A DNA stretch of 64,000 bases. It comes from Ruminococcaceae bacterium UBA3753 (GTDB lineage: Bacteria; Bacillota; Clostridia; Oscillospirales; Acutalibacteraceae). Location: assembly GCA_002372375.1 (NCBI GenBank), contig DFGJ01000041.1, positions 83,359 to 147,358 on the forward strand. The letters are read 5' to 3'. Position numbers and translations under genes: made by a program. Numbering within the stretch: the stretch's first letter is position 1; each line of letters starts with the position of its first letter. This document shows, one piece after another, positions 44,245-54,785 of the stretch. The notes beneath the pieces are model-generated. The model saw nothing but the letters and a program-made list of their open reading frames with translations, was not told the origin of the DNA and searched no databases.

Positions 44245-46728
44245 TCAAATTATTGTGCTAGGATTAATATCCGGCGAGATTGTAACTCCTGACGTATTCT
44301 TTTCTTTTGGGAATTCAACTAAAGCTTCTTTTAGAAACTTTCGAAATAGTCTTTTGTTTTTATATTTTATGACTATTTTATATCTGTACTTATTATTTAC
44401 TTTCACTATTTCCGCGCTTGAAGGACTTAGCACTATCATTGAAAGATCATTGTATTTGGTAAAAGATAAGTTCTTCAAAAATTCAAAAAAGCACAGCGAC
44501 AAATCCCTTACCTTAGCTTCATTTTCTCCCTTGAACATCATTACACATAAATCCACGAAGGGCGGATAAATTAAGGCCTTCCTCAATTTTATTTCATCAT
44601 CAAAAAATTCCTCATAACTCTGCTTGGCAGCAAGTTTTATTACTGAATTTTCAGGATTAAAAGTTTGAATGATCGCTTCACCTTCAATATTTTTTCGCCC
44701 GGCACGACCTATAACTTGTGTAAATAAAGCAAATGACCTCTCAAAGCTTTTGTATCCACCGCAATTCAAAGACTGATCTGCACAAAGAACCGCAACCAGG
44801 GTCACATCCGGAAAATCCAAGCCTTTGGCGACTATCTGTGTTCCAACCATGATATTGTACTCTTTTTTTTTGAATTTGTCCAATTTTTTTTCATAAGATT
44901 CGTTGCCAAGGTTGACATCTGAGTCCATTCTTAAAATTGAAGCCTGGGGAACTAATTTCAATAGATCTTTTTCAATTTTTTGAGTTCCAACTCCAGAAAA
45001 TTTTATTTCGCTGCTATTGCAAATAGGACAATTTTTAGAATTATTGACATAAAACCCACACCGATGGCAAATCAATTTATTATTTGCAACGTGATATGCC
45101 AAAGAAACGCTACAGCGTGGGCAAAAAATAATATTTTGGCATTTTCTACAAAAAAGAAAAGTGCTGTGCCCTCTTCGATTAACTAAAATTATGGATTGTC
45201 TATTATTTTTTATATTCTCATTAATCCTATTTAATAAGTAATTACTGAACAACGTTATATTTCCGGATGCAAGTTCCTTGTTCATGTCTACAATTCTAAC
45301 TTCCGGAAGTTTTGCTTTCCCATACCTTTCTTTCAAGGTAAATAGTTGACTTTTTCCTGTTTTCGTCATATAGTATTCTTCGACGCTGGGTGTTGCACTA
45401 ATGAGAAGCAGTAAGCATCTATTGAGGTAGCATCTGTATTTGGCAACTTCCTTAGTGTTGTATTTTGGAGCATTCTCTGATTTGTAACTACTTTCGTGCT
45501 CTTCATCAATAATTATTAAACCTAAATTTTTAACAGGTAAAAATATCGCTGATCTTGTTCCAATGATGATTTTGTAATCTCCACTTTCAATTTTTCTGTA
45601 CTTATCCATTTTTTCTGCAAAACTTAAAGCACTGTGATATATGATTGCTTTCTGGCCGTATTTGTAATAGAATTTGTTTATAATTTGTGTTGTTAAAGCT
45701 ATTTCCGGTAAAAGAACAATAACTCCTTTGTTCTCTAGGAGTGCTTCGTCAATTAGTTTCATATAGATAGCAGTTTTTCCACTACCGGTTATCCCAAAAA
45801 GAAGTGCTGTATTACTTTCGTTTTTTTTGTACAAGTTGTAGAGCGACCGGTACACTTTGTTTTGTTCTTCGTTCAGATTGAAGTTAACGCTTTCATTGCG
45901 TTGCTTACAGTTATTTGGAAGACCATTTTGTTCTTGTGTACAGTAGATCAATCCCCTGCTGATTAGCGATGTGATAGTCCTAACTTTAGCATCGGATGCA
46001 AGTAGAAGTTCTTTTTCATAGATCTTCCCCTTATCTTTCACTAGATTCAGAACTTTTTTCTGTAGACTCGAGAGCTTTTTCGATTCCTTTACGTCAAAAT
46101 TGGTTGACAGTCCTATAATTTTTTTTGTTGAATTTTTTACTTCTTTTTTTGTCAAACATTTTTTTTCAATAGCTCCATTTCTTAACAATATTTCTAAATA
46201 TTTTTCAATGTTGTCAGGAAAATACTTTTTTAGAGTGTTAAGGGTCACTCCATTTTTCTTAGAACCTAAGTAGAGTAAAACATTTTTTAAATTCTGATCT
46301 AAATCACTGTCTGTATCATCTCTTTTTATATAACATTCACTTAGTTTATAAATAATATTTGTAGGTTTTATATAGCTCAACATAGGTACCATTGATTTTA
46401 ATGCAGAAAAAAAAGTACAAAAGCACCTTTCTTTAACAAACCTAGAAAGCTTTAAAACACATTCACTTATTTTAAATTCTGTGTCTATTATGTCGTCAAT
46501 CTCTCGTAGCACACCCTGTGTTGTGTTATTCGTCAATTTTTGTAATTCGTAAACAACACCTAACCTTTTTTTGGAAGACCTTCCGAAAGGTACGAGTACC
46601 ACTTGACCCATTCCTATTGGCATAATTCGTTTGGGAATCACATAAGAATACAGACAATCAGCACTGTAAGCTATTTTGCTCACAGCGACCCCTGCTACCG
46701 TGACAGCGTCATCTATTGAAGAAAACAT
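44245..46728 (-). CDS. priA: Primosomal replication restart helicase PriA
   Basis: An 827-residue superfamily 2 helicase that restarts collapsed replication forks. The N-terminal 3'-DNA-binding domain (VSKIAYSADCLYSYVIPK, MGQVVLVPFGRSSKKRLG) precedes the helicase core with Walker A LLFGITGSGKT and LIIIDEEHESSYK (DEEH). A zinc-binding insert follows with paired cysteines (CRKCQNIIFCPRCS, CHRCGFYVNNSKNCPIC). The C-terminal lobe includes QVIGRAGR. ATG 46728 lacks a good ribosome site, so the start is uncertain by several codons. It is the third gene of the gmk-rpoZ-priA order common in Clostridia, here with a 280-base gap to rpoZ. Confidence 0.95.
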   Translation of the reverse strand: MFSSIDDAVTVAGVAVSKIAYSADCLYSYVIPKRIMPIGMGQVVLVPFGRSSKKRLGVVYELQKLTNNTTQGVLREIDDIIDTEFKISECVLKLSRFVKERCFCTFFSALKSMVPMLSYIKPTNIIYKLSECYIKRDDTDSDLDQNLKNVLLYLGSKKNGVTLNTLKKYFPDNIEKYLEILLRNGAIEKKCLTKKEVKNSTKKIIGLSTNFDVKESKKLSSLQKKVLNLVKDKGKIYEKELLLASDAKVRTITSLISRGLIYCTQEQNGLPNNCKQRNESVNFNLNEEQNKVYRSLYNLYKKNESNTALLFGITGSGKTAIYMKLIDEALLENKGVIVLLPEIALTTQIINKFYYKYGQKAIIYHSALSFAEKMDKYRKIESGDYKIIIGTRSAIFLPVKNLGLIIIDEEHESSYKSENAPKYNTKEVAKYRCYLNRCLLLLISATPSVEEYYMTKTGKSQLFTLKERYGKAKLPEVRIVDMNKELASGNITLFSNYLLNRINENIKNNRQSIILVNRRGHSTFLFCRKCQNIIFCPRCSVSLAYHVANNKLICHRCGFYVNNSKNCPICNSSEIKFSGVGTQKIEKDLLKLVPQASILRMDSDVNLGNESYEKKLDKFKKKEYNIMVGTQIVAKGLDFPDVTLVAVLCADQSLNCGGYKSFERSFALFTQVIGRAGRKNIEGEAIIQTFNPENSVIKLAAKQSYEEFFDDEIKLRKALIYPPFVDLCVMMFKGENEAKVRDLSLCFFEFLKNLSFTKYNDLSMIVLSPSSAEIVKVNNKYRYKIVIKYKNKRLFRKFLKEALVEFPKEKNTSGVTISPDINPSTII

Positions 46729-47008
46729 AGCATTTCGAAAGTGTCAAAAATTATAATACCCTTGAAGTAAATCAATAGCTTTATATTTTTAAAAAACAAC
46801 CCTAAAAAGGCCAAACACCACTAAGAGGCCTCTATCAGATTAGTGTGCACCAAACAAAACTTGTAGTGTATAATTAAAAAATAAATAGAAGCAAATCCGA
46901 GAAGCTAAGTTACACTGAAACATTCTTACTACGGAACAACACCATAAAGCAATTCTCACCGGCTACGAAACCTATGCACAAAAATCGTAAAAAATAAACA
47001 TAATCAGC

Positions 47009-47278
47009 TCAATTATTGATATCTGGGTGCAAAATACAGTATCTAATCCTACCTGGAACATCTTCCGAGGAAGAATCAATAGAATCTCTAAAATCTTTTT
47101 CAGCAAGTTTTACCGGATTTTTCCCCTTCACGCTTTCAAATATAGTATCTTGTAGCTCTACAGTAATCTCCCTTGCCCTCTTTGCAACACCCATCACTAA
47201 AGCATAACGGCTCGCTTTACCTTTAAACATTGCCTTAACGGAAGGCTTCAACATCCTTGTATCACTTTTATCGCCCAA
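47009..47278 (-). CDS. rpoZ: RNA polymerase omega subunit
   Basis: An 89-residue subunit. It contains MLKPSVKAMFKGKASRYALV and VAKRAREITVE, the conserved KxSRYxLVxxxAKRAREI block that wraps the beta' C-terminus. I use TTG 47278, which has GGAGG ten bases upstream; an ATG at 47254 would give an 81-residue form. An acidic tail follows (KDFRDSIDSSSEDVPG). It lies between gmk and priA, as in many Bacillota. Confidence 0.9.
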   Translation of the reverse strand: MGDKSDTRMLKPSVKAMFKGKASRYALVMGVAKRAREITVELQDTIFESVKGKNPVKLAEKDFRDSIDSSSEDVPGRIRYCILHPDINN

Positions 47279-47547
47279 AGCCGAATAGCCTCCACTCAAC
47301 ACAAATTTCAGCAAAACAAAAACTCGATTAAGCAAAAAATTTTGCACTTAGCATTAAATGCAATATAACATCTTTACTTTAAAAATACAACCCAATTGGT
47401 CAACTAATAACCGTAAAAAGCGGGCAAAAAATATCAGCCACAAAAAAATTGCAAAACCACCGGTTAAATAACAAACAAAAATTAAAGTACACAAGTCACA
47501 AAGCTAGTCTATCCGTATAGTCCAAAATTTGTTTAACACTCAACATT

Positions 47548-48174
47548 TTACCTTTCACAACTCTGATCTTTCAAAACTTCCCCCAAAAAACTTCCTATAC
47601 GAGAAGTCTTTAATTTTTCGGCTCTAATTATAGACAAAACATCCGCCGTAGCATCAAAAATGTTGTCGTTCACAACCAAGTAATTGTAAAAACTCGCCTC
47701 TTTAATTTCCTCCATCGCCCTCCTAATTCGTAAATTGAGTCGTTCCTGACCTTCAGTTCCACGTAATTCAAGCCTTTTGCGCAGCACATCCAAAGACGGT
47801 GGTAACAAAAACACAGTAACACAGTCTTTAACCTTTTCCTTTATTTGTTTTGCACCCTCAACTTCAATTTCCAGCAGAACATCAAGTCCAGATTGCAACC
47901 AAGCCTTTATCGGACCGGCCGGCGTACCATAATAATTACCACAATACACAGCGTACTCCAACATTTGGTCGGAGCTCGCAAGTTGCATAAACTCTTCCAT
48001 GCTGTAAAAGTGGTAATCTAAGCCATCTACTTCACCCGCACGCTTTTCCCTCGTGGTTGCAGACACAGAAAGCCTTATATTACCACTTTTCTCCAAAACT
48101 TCTCTTACGACAGTTCCTTTACCAACCCCTGAAGGTCCAGAAACCACTACCAAAAGACCTTCTTTTTTTAACAC
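47548..48174 (-). CDS. gmk: Guanylate kinase
   Basis: A 208-residue kinase converting GMP and ATP to GDP and ADP. P-loop VVVSGPSGVGKGTVVREVL, GMP-binding RLSVSATTREKRAGEVDGLD and YHFYSMEEF are all present. GTG 48174 is chosen because GGGG is eight bases upstream and relatives start a few residues before GLL; TTG 48189 is the alternative. It is first in the gmk-rpoZ-priA order on the minus strand. Confidence 0.95.
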   Translation of the reverse strand: MLKKEGLLVVVSGPSGVGKGTVVREVLEKSGNIRLSVSATTREKRAGEVDGLDYHFYSMEEFMQLASSDQMLEYAVYCGNYYGTPAGPIKAWLQSGLDVLLEIEVEGAKQIKEKVKDCVTVFLLPPSLDVLRKRLELRGTEGQERLNLRIRRAMEEIKEASFYNYLVVNDNIFDATADVLSIIRAEKLKTSRIGSFLGEVLKDQSCER

Positions 48175-48881
48175 AAAAAACAACCCCAACAGAATTACAC
48201 TATCAATAAACTAAATCACAACCCACAGCACCATTTTAGCACAATATTTAAAATTTTGTAATAGGAAAGCACATAACTGCTAGATAAAAGTAGATCAGTA
48301 TGAATACAGAAACAAAAAATGCACAAAAAACATATACGACGTATTTTCAATTTATTTTCAATTTATTTTCAATTTATTTTCATTTAATAGTATTAATTAA
48401 TTCAAATAAGTAAAAAATGTAATCAAAATAATACACTTAAAAAGTAGTACAAAACGAGAAAATAAAAAAGATGTAAATAACTCTAATCATTTTTATAATC
48501 ATTGAAAGTCTTTTTATTCACAAAGGCAAAAGCACATAGTATAAAAGTAAAATAAAATTTAAATGATTATACAAAAAATTCTAAAACTAAATACTTCTCT
48601 ACTTCAGGATAAAAACATCTTCTTCCCAAACACTTACAATAGAAATAAAAAAATCTACAAAACATTTCAAGGAAAAACTAAATTACTAACAGCAAAAACA
48701 AATCTTATTTGTATTTATACTTTTTTAGTACCGTTTAGTTTAAATAAACTAAAATCACCAACGACGAAGAGAAACGCATAAACAACACACACCCCGGCCC
48801 TGCAAAACTTCGAGCTCCAAAAATACCCACAACCGACTCAAATCAAAAAACAATAAGCAGAAAAACGCAAACCGTAATAAT
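48175..48881. other. Gap with a short tandem repeat
   Basis: About 700 AT-rich bases between prfA and gmk. It contains the 11-base repeat listed separately. A 72-codon plus-strand frame at 48563 is Lys/Thr-rich with no ribosome site and is probably not a gene. Confidence 0.5.
48343..48386. repeat. 11-base tandem repeat
   Basis: ATTTTCAATTT is repeated three times perfectly (48343, 48354, 48365) followed by one imperfect unit. Confidence 0.9.
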
Positions 48882-49946
48882 CTACGAATTTTCCTCCAGA
48901 CGTGCAGCACGCTCGGCAGTTATCAACGAATCTACTATCTCGTCTATATTACCATTTAAAATACTGTCAAGTTTATACAAGGTCAAACCAATCCTGTGGT
49001 CGGTAACCCTTCCCTGCGGATAATTGTATGTCCTTATCCTCTCCGAGCGATCACCAGTTCCAACCTGCGAACGACGAGTGTTAGCCAACTGGTCATTTTG
49101 CTCTTTAGTCTTAATTTCAAGCAGCCTAGACCGCAACAGCCGCATAGCCTTTTCTTTGTTTTGATACTGGCTCCTCTCGTCCTGACACTCCACAACCAAG
49201 CCACTAGGCAAATGCGTAATCCTTATAGCAGATTCCGTCTTGTTAATGTGCTGCCCACCCGCGCCACTTGCTCTAAAAGTATCAATCTGCAGCTCAGAAG
49301 GGTTAACCTCAACTTCGACGTCCTCAGCTTCCGGCAAAACAGCTACTGTTACTGTAGACGTGTGTATCCTACCTTGTGCTTCAGTTTCCGGAACTCTTTG
49401 AACTCTGTGAACACCGCTTTCATATTTAAATCTAGAGTACGCACCCTCCCCTGAAACTATAAAACTTATTTCTTTGTACCCGCCAAGCTCAGTCTCATTA
49501 GAATTCAACACCTCAATTTTAAAATGTTTCAACTCGGCGTACATGGTGTACATTCGAAAAAGCACACCACAAAACAACGACGCTTCTTCCCCACCAGCCC
49601 CTGATCTAATTTCTACTATCACATTCTTAGAGTCATTCGGATCCTTCGGCAGGAGCAAAAGTTTGAGATCTGATGTTATCTTTTCCAGCCTCAATTCACT
49701 TTCTTCAATCTCAGATGAAGCTAACTCCTTTATGTCTTTTTCAGAACTACTTAAAAGCTCCTTGTCTTCTTCTATAGTTTTTATGCACTTCTTGTATTCT
49801 TCATACTTTTCAACTATCGGCAGTATATTTTTTTGCTCTTTCATCAGGTCCTTGCACTTGTTTTGGTCGCACATCACAGCAGGGTCCATGAGAATTTCAT
49901 TAATCTCTTTGTAGCGTTTCTCAAAAACCTCTAGCCTATCAAACAC
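48882..49946 (-). CDS. prfA: Peptide chain release factor 1
   Basis: A 354-residue class I release factor reading UAA and UAG. The catalytic GGQ lies in [19 protein letters not shown]. The codon-recognition region contains [20 protein letters not shown], with the PxT-type element (PET) of RF1. The N-terminal coiled coil begins [23 protein letters not shown] precedes GTG 49946 by eight bases. It is alone on the minus strand; prmC, often next to it, is absent. Confidence 0.95.
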   Translation of the reverse strand: MFDRLEVFEKRYKEINEILMDPAVMCDQNKCKDLMKEQKNILPIVEKYEEYKKCIKTIEEDKELLSSSEKDIKELASSEIEESELRLEKITSDLKLLLLPKDPNDSKNVIVEIRSGAGGEEASLFCGVLFRMYTMYAELKHFKIEVLNSNETELGGYKEISFIVSGEGAYSRFKYESGVHRVQRVPETEAQGRIHTSTVTVAVLPEAEDVEVEVNPSELQIDTFRASGAGGQHINKTESAIRITHLPSGLVVECQDERSQYQNKEKAMRLLRSRLLEIKTKEQNDQLANTRRSQVGTGDRSERIRTYNYPQGRVTDHRIGLTLYKLDSILNGNIDEIVDSLITAERAARLEENS

Positions 49947-50588
49947 AAAGAAAACCTTCTATCCAAAAAATACGCAACAACCTTTTGCGAAGCACTTTAG
50001 TACACTAAAAATACTCCGTTCATTATAGCGCAATGTAATATGATTAGCAAGGTAAAAAGCTAAAGTGAAACATACTGTAAAGTAAGCGGATGAAAAAATA
50101 AAAGTAGTTAAAAATTAAAAAAATAGCCAATAAATATGGCCGTGACTTGCCAATTTTTAAATATTGGCTAATTTGTGTTGCAAGTGGGAACAACAACGTA
50201 TCGGTCTCAACATTTTTTCTGCTGTTTGCCAGTTTTTATGTTCTATGTTTTATCACTTTTTAGCATTTGGCATATATTGTAATTGAAAGCTTTTCTATAA
50301 CTGTAAAATGTATACAAATTAGCTAAGTTTCTAATTGATCGCTTTTAAAATTTTTAAATATCCCTCAGGTCCTATGTTTTTTTCTTTGTGTCTAAGTTGG
50401 TAGTATAGACTTTTTTACAAAAAAATTGTAAAATGCTGATATTGAATTTTTTTAATGGTCGTGTCCAAAGAGTTTTGCGAGTATTTTGATTTGTTCGGCG
50501 CAGATTTTAGTTTATAAATAGGTCAGTTGCAGGTAACTTTTTTGAGCATTTCAAAATGATGGCTTGGTGTGGGTGTCGCGTATGTTGC
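49947..50588. other. Divergent gap between prfA and def
   Basis: The left part is A-rich and the right part T-rich, with the switch near 50130-50160. At the switch lies the inverted repeat described at 50124-50170. No gene is recognised. Confidence 0.5.
50124..50170. promoter_or_regulatory. Perfect 9-base inverted repeat in divergent region
   Basis: TAGCCAATA at 50124-50132 and TATTGGCTA at 50162-50170 are perfect complements separated by 29 bases. It may be an operator or cruciform between prfA and def. The half TATTGGCTAAT also occurs near 42672. Confidence 0.4.
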
Positions 50589-50594
50589 TATAAT
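50589..50594 (+). promoter_or_regulatory. Extended -10 of def
   Basis: TATAAT preceded by TGC forms an extended -10 only about 20 bases ahead of the start codon. The leader would be near 14 bases and begin at the ribosome site. The -35 is weak (TTGGTG with a 19-base spacer). Confidence 0.5.
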
Positions 50595-50614
50595 GTTTTT
50601 TAAGGAGTTTGGAT

Positions 50615-51106
50615 GTGTCTGTAAGAAGGATAAGGGAAGAGGGAGATGCGGTTTTATATCAAAAGTCTGAGCCAGTTATTTCCTTCGATGATTCGTTGAA
50701 ATCTTTAGTTAGAGATTTGAAAGATACTTTACTTGAATCTGGCGGTGTTGGAATTGCTGCCCCACAGATCGGTGTTTTGAAAAGAGTCGTTGTTATAAAT
50801 CTTGGAGAAGAAACTGGATGGATCGAACTTGTTAATCCTAGAATTGTTAATAAGGAAGGTTCCCAGGAAGACATAGAGGGTTGCCTATCTTGCCCTGGGC
50901 AGTTTGGCATCACTAGGAGACCGATGAAAGTTCTGGTTACCGCTCAAGATGTTGACGGATTTGAACATAAGTATAAGGGAAAAGAATTGCTTGCTCGTGC
51001 TTTTTGTCATGAAATAGACCATTTAGATGGTATCTTGTTCAAAACTCACGTCATTAGAATGCTAGATGCTGGAGAGCTGGGGACAGAAAGTGAGAAATGC
51101 AACTAG
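50615..51106 (+). CDS. def: Peptide deformylase
   Basis: A 163-residue metalloenzyme removing the formyl group from nascent proteins. Motif 1 GVGIAAPQIG, motif 2 EGCLSCPG and motif 3 FCHEIDHLDG are intact, giving the Cys and two His metal ligands and the catalytic Glu. GTG 50615 is chosen since AAGGAG is eight bases upstream; TTG 50609 would overlap the ribosome site too closely. fmt, its functional partner, lies 1.4 kb downstream on the same strand; the usual adjacency has been broken by repeats. Confidence 0.95.
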   Translation: MSVRRIREEGDAVLYQKSEPVISFDDSLKSLVRDLKDTLLESGGVGIAAPQIGVLKRVVVINLGEETGWIELVNPRIVNKEGSQEDIEGCLSCPGQFGITRRPMKVLVTAQDVDGFEHKYKGKELLARAFCHEIDHLDGILFKTHVIRMLDAGELGTESEKCN

Positions 51107-52479
51107 TTAATTTATGTACTTAGGAATAAAGACTTGATTTATTCGACTTTTGGTCTGCTAGCTGTTTATTTTTGGTGCTTCAAACCTTTTTGGCCAGATG
51201 CTTTTGTAGGCTAGATGTGGCACGCAAAACACTGTGAGGACATCTTTGTAAAGGTGGTTTAGGAAGGTCATTTGTTGTTACGCGTTGTATGCAGTCATTC
51301 ATTGTAAGCTGTTTGAGTTCAATAGAAAATTTGGGCACAAAAAGTGTTGCTATTTCTTAGTAACAGTAAACAAGAATCCATCGGGTTCGCTGGCCCTTTT
51401 AGGTAAAAATAATTACAAGGCGTACATTTTTCATTGTTATGTGTTGTTATGTAGCCATCCATTGTAAGCTGTTTGAGTTCAATAAAAAATTTGGGCACAA
51501 AGTGTGGCTCTTTGTTAATAACAGTGCACAAGAATCCATCGGGTTCGCTGGTTCTTCTAGGCAAAAGACAATTACGGGGCGTACATTTTTTATTGTTATG
51601 CGTTGTATGCAGCCATTCATTGTTAGCTGTTTGAGTTCAATAAAAAATTTGGGCACAAAAAGTGGGGCTCTTTGTTAATAACAGTGAACAAGAATTCATC
51701 GGGTTCGCTGGTTCTTCTAGGCAAAAGCCAATTACGGGACGTACATTTTTTATTGTTATGCGTTGTTGTGTGGCATACATGAAGTGATCTAAGTTGTTTC
51801 GATAAAAGATTCGATCAACCAGATTAAAAACCTTTAATTAGTGGCTGCGAACGAGGAGCTGGTAAATTTGCGTTTTTTCTAGACAAAAAAAATTGAGATA
51901 CGTGGCTTTTATAGTTACTTCAACTAGTATTTGTGGTTTTACACTATTTTTTTAGCAGGAATGTGTATCAAAGTCTTTCTTTGATAATCCTAGTAGAAGA
52001 GTGACCCTTTTTGTTTTAAGTTTTTTTTTATTGTTTTTAAATAAAAATTAGTTGATGTATGACTTTTCATTTGCTTAGTTTACGCCGTACTAAATTGTCG
52101 TTAGAGTTGTATTTTGCTCACAAGATATTATACACTGGTACTTCACACGATTGCTGTAGTCTAAATTTTAGTAAACACGTATAAAAAATTATTAGTTTCC
52201 CGTTTCCCAGAGTTTTTGTTAAGACAAACCAGTATTTTGGGCTGTACATGGCAAAATTACTTAGTGTACAAGTGGTTCAGTTCGTAGTTTTTTGAGTTTG
52301 CTAAAGCTTTTGCTGCACGTTTGCATCAATGAAAAATTAAAACTTTTTTTGTTCTAGATGTTGCCTTATACTCTTAGGCACGTTGTTAGAGAAACTTTAA
52401 ATCAGAAGGTACATTTATGTTTTGAAAAGTTTTTCTTAATTTGAAGTTTCGAAATTTTAGTTTTTGAGGAGCTAAAAAA
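51107..52479. other. Long gap between def and fmt
   Basis: Nearly 1.4 kb. 51290-51770 is the tandem array described separately; 51770-52479 is T-rich and featureless. def and fmt are normally adjacent, so this looks like a secondary expansion. Confidence 0.55.
51290..51770 (+). repeat. Three tandem units of about 159 bases
   Basis: The landmark GTTTGAGTTCAATA occurs at 51311, 51471 and 51629. Units include CATTGTAAGCT, TTTGGGCACAAA, ATCGGGTTCGCTGG and ACGTACATTTTT-type blocks. They are well conserved (roughly nine bases in ten by eye). Partial frames such as CKLFEFN recur, but stops and shifts argue against a coding role. Confidence 0.85.
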
Positions 52480-53427
52480 TTGAATATTGTTTTCATGGGA
52501 ACACCGGATTTTTCAGTTCCTACTTTGAATAAAGTTGCAAGTAGTGGCAAACATAAAGTTTTGACAGTTTTTACGAAACCTGATAAAATTAATCACAGAG
52601 GTAACAAAATAGAATACAGCCCAGTTAAAAGATATGCTTTGAGGTTCGGGATACCGTTGCGCCAGCCGGCATCCTTGAATAGTCCGGACGTTTGCGATAG
52701 TATTTCTAAATTGCACCCTGATTTAATCTTAGTTGTAGCGTACGGAAAGATACTTCCAAAGAGTGTACTTGCTTTACCAAGAAAAGGTTGTATCAATCTG
52801 CATGGATCACTTCTTCCAAAATATAGAGGTGCCGCCCCGATTCAAAGAGCACTAATAAATGGGGAGGATGTGACAGGTGTTACTACAATGTTTATGAATG
52901 AAGGAATGGATACTGGCGATATTTTGCTAAAAAGAGAGTTGAGAATAAATGAAGATGATGGGTCCTCCAGCATTTTTGGGAAACTTTCAATTATTGGAGC
53001 CGATTTAGTTTTGGAAACTCTAGATTTAATAGGGTCTAACAAAATTGAGCGCATTCACCAAAATAATGGAGAAGCGACTTATGCCCCACCACTAAGCAAA
53101 GATGAGGCACGGATTGATTGGAAGCTGCTTGATGCAAATAGGATTCACAATTTAATAAGAGGTTTGGACGCTGGACCTATTGCGTACACTACTTTAAACA
53201 AGAAACGAATAAAACTTTTTAGAAGTAAGGTGTTTTTTGACAATATAAAAACATGTTCCGCCGAGCCTGGTAAAGTGGTTAGCGCAAGACCGTTCATCGT
53301 TTGTTGTAAAGACAACACTTTTTTGGAAATATTAGAAGTTCAGCCTGAAAATAAAAAAAGGATGAATAGTGCTGATTTCGTTAAAGGATATGATATATTA
53401 GATAAAATTTTAGGTGAACAAGAATAA
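52480..53427 (+). CDS. fmt: Methionyl-tRNA formyltransferase
   Basis: A 315-residue enzyme formylating initiator Met-tRNA. The N-terminal domain starts NIVFMGTPDFSVPTLNKV and has the catalytic block INLHGSLLPKYRGAAPIQRA with Asn/His. The FMNEGMDTGDILL segment and a C-terminal OB-like domain (RIHNLIRGLDAGPIAYTT) follow. TTG 52480 has GAGGAG about nine bases upstream. Length is normal. It should work with Def, encoded 1.4 kb upstream. Confidence 0.95.
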   Translation: MNIVFMGTPDFSVPTLNKVASSGKHKVLTVFTKPDKINHRGNKIEYSPVKRYALRFGIPLRQPASLNSPDVCDSISKLHPDLILVVAYGKILPKSVLALPRKGCINLHGSLLPKYRGAAPIQRALINGEDVTGVTTMFMNEGMDTGDILLKRELRINEDDGSSSIFGKLSIIGADLVLETLDLIGSNKIERIHQNNGEATYAPPLSKDEARIDWKLLDANRIHNLIRGLDAGPIAYTTLNKKRIKLFRSKVFFDNIKTCSAEPGKVVSARPFIVCCKDNTFLEILEVQPENKKRMNSADFVKGYDILDKILGEQE

Positions 53428-54264
53428 AGTTAGTTAAAATATAACACGTAGAGACGGTTTTGCTAAAAAATAGTGACTTTACAATGCAGCAACACGTTTA
53501 GCGTAATTTGTTATGGGGGCTACTTTGATTTTTGTCGATTTGAGAAGTAAGCGATATCCTATGCCTCAAGGTAATCCGTGGAATGTATTTGACAAATAAA
53601 TCTCTAAAGCGCTACCAATCACACATGCACGGTCGGACTGTATCGGTGCAGGATATTGGATGGATGTGTTTCTACATAACTCCCGAGGACAAGCACCATA
53701 CTGTTTCCATGTGCATAGATTTTTGCAGATTTTATCCTCCAAACACTTATCAAACCCATGGAAGTAAAGTAAACGCAAATGTAAACATTCTGCTATACTG
53801 CACTGAAGTACTTTATAAATAACGCCTATTTGTATCTTAAAGTACCTGCTTAATTATTGTAAACAATATCTTGTAACAAAAAACAGCTCTACCACCTCAT
53901 AATGTGCCGTGAAATACAGTTAACCTAATAAACATTACCAAAGAATATATAAGTAATGCCAAAACAGGTACATCAAACAGAATTATGTATTACAAACAAA
54001 AAATGGATCTTTTGATTATGAAAATTAATTATGACTTCTTCTGATTACCCCAGTTGAGGTTATCTTTTTGGAATTTTACATCTTGGCCTAACCATCCATC
54101 TTTGCAATGATATATGCCTTTTTGAAAATGGTCACTTAAATAGCATGCCAAGGTACTAAAATTAGTTTAATCCCGTGAAAGCCTAAAATAATCGTAGTAG
54201 AAGATTGCATTACGCTAAAATTAATGAAAAAAACTAAATCTAACTTGTTTTTAGCTAAAATTCG
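53428..54264. other. Gap with an unidentified decayed-looking stretch
   Basis: About 840 bases between fmt and the DUF3006-like gene. Around 53500-53780 the sequence is more GC-rich. One plus frame reads FVDLRSKRYPMPQGNPWN and, after a stop, ALPITHARSDCIGAGYWMDV. It could be a broken gene of foreign origin but I cannot identify it. The remainder is AT-rich and empty. Confidence 0.35.
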
Positions 54265-54519
54265 CTAATCACCAAGAAACTTATCAATTATCCTGTTTTG
54301 CAATTGAATCATATGAGCTCTCCTCATGTTTGTCTCCATTTCGTTTATAAAAAAAATGCCCTCTGCACCGTTCGTTAAGACATCACCCTCCTTTACATCT
54401 TTAGGCAGATCTGACAGCGGAATACTAAAAAACTTCTCCGTTAAAAGATCTTGACAAACAGCAAAACCCTCAGACACTCTATCAACGCTTAAATTCACCA
54501 AAACTCCACCGCCAGACAC
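54265..54519 (-). CDS. DUF3006-like small protein
   Basis: An 84-residue protein with VNLSVDRVSEGFAVCQDLLT, IPLSDLPKDVKEGDVL and a C-terminal helix with Met/Arg/Leu. This matches the pattern of DUF3006 (VDRxEGxxAVxE, then IPxxxLPxxxxEGDVL). Members are small beta-barrel-like proteins of unknown function, often near MBL-fold hydrolases in Clostridia; no such gene is adjacent here. GGTGG lies ahead of the start region. It is monocistronic. Confidence 0.7.
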   Translation of the reverse strand: MSGGGVLVNLSVDRVSEGFAVCQDLLTEKFFSIPLSDLPKDVKEGDVLTNGAEGIFFINEMETNMRRAHMIQLQNRIIDKFLGD

Positions 54520-54785
54520 TCACCAAATATTTTAATATGACATGTTTATCAAAAATAAAACAAATTCCTAGCTAAAAGTATATAAAAATTAGCACCAATA
54601 CTTCCCAGCCCGTTAGACAACACTAAACACTCCCCCATCATTACCGTGCACTCTTAAGCTGCTATACCAAGAACACACTTTAAGCTCTAACAAAAAACAC
54701 TACAATAAAAACTTACAGTCAAAATGGTCCAAAGTTATGCTAAAAGCACACAAATTAATCAGGGTAAAATGACACCTTATAAAAA

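Noticed and set aside
48563..48781. 72-codon plus-strand frame between prfA and gmk
   Set aside because: No ribosome site, Lys/Thr/Asn composition dictated by A-rich DNA, opposite in direction to both neighbours.
51285..51678. Overlapping frames with a repeated CKLFEFN peptide
   Set aside because: They arise from the 159-base non-coding repeats; each is broken by stops or frame changes and has no ribosome site.
53566..53822. Cys-containing frames on both strands (70 and 79 codons)
   Set aside because: The two strands are open at once, neither has a ribosome site and neither resembles a known protein; described only as an unidentified GC-richer stretch.
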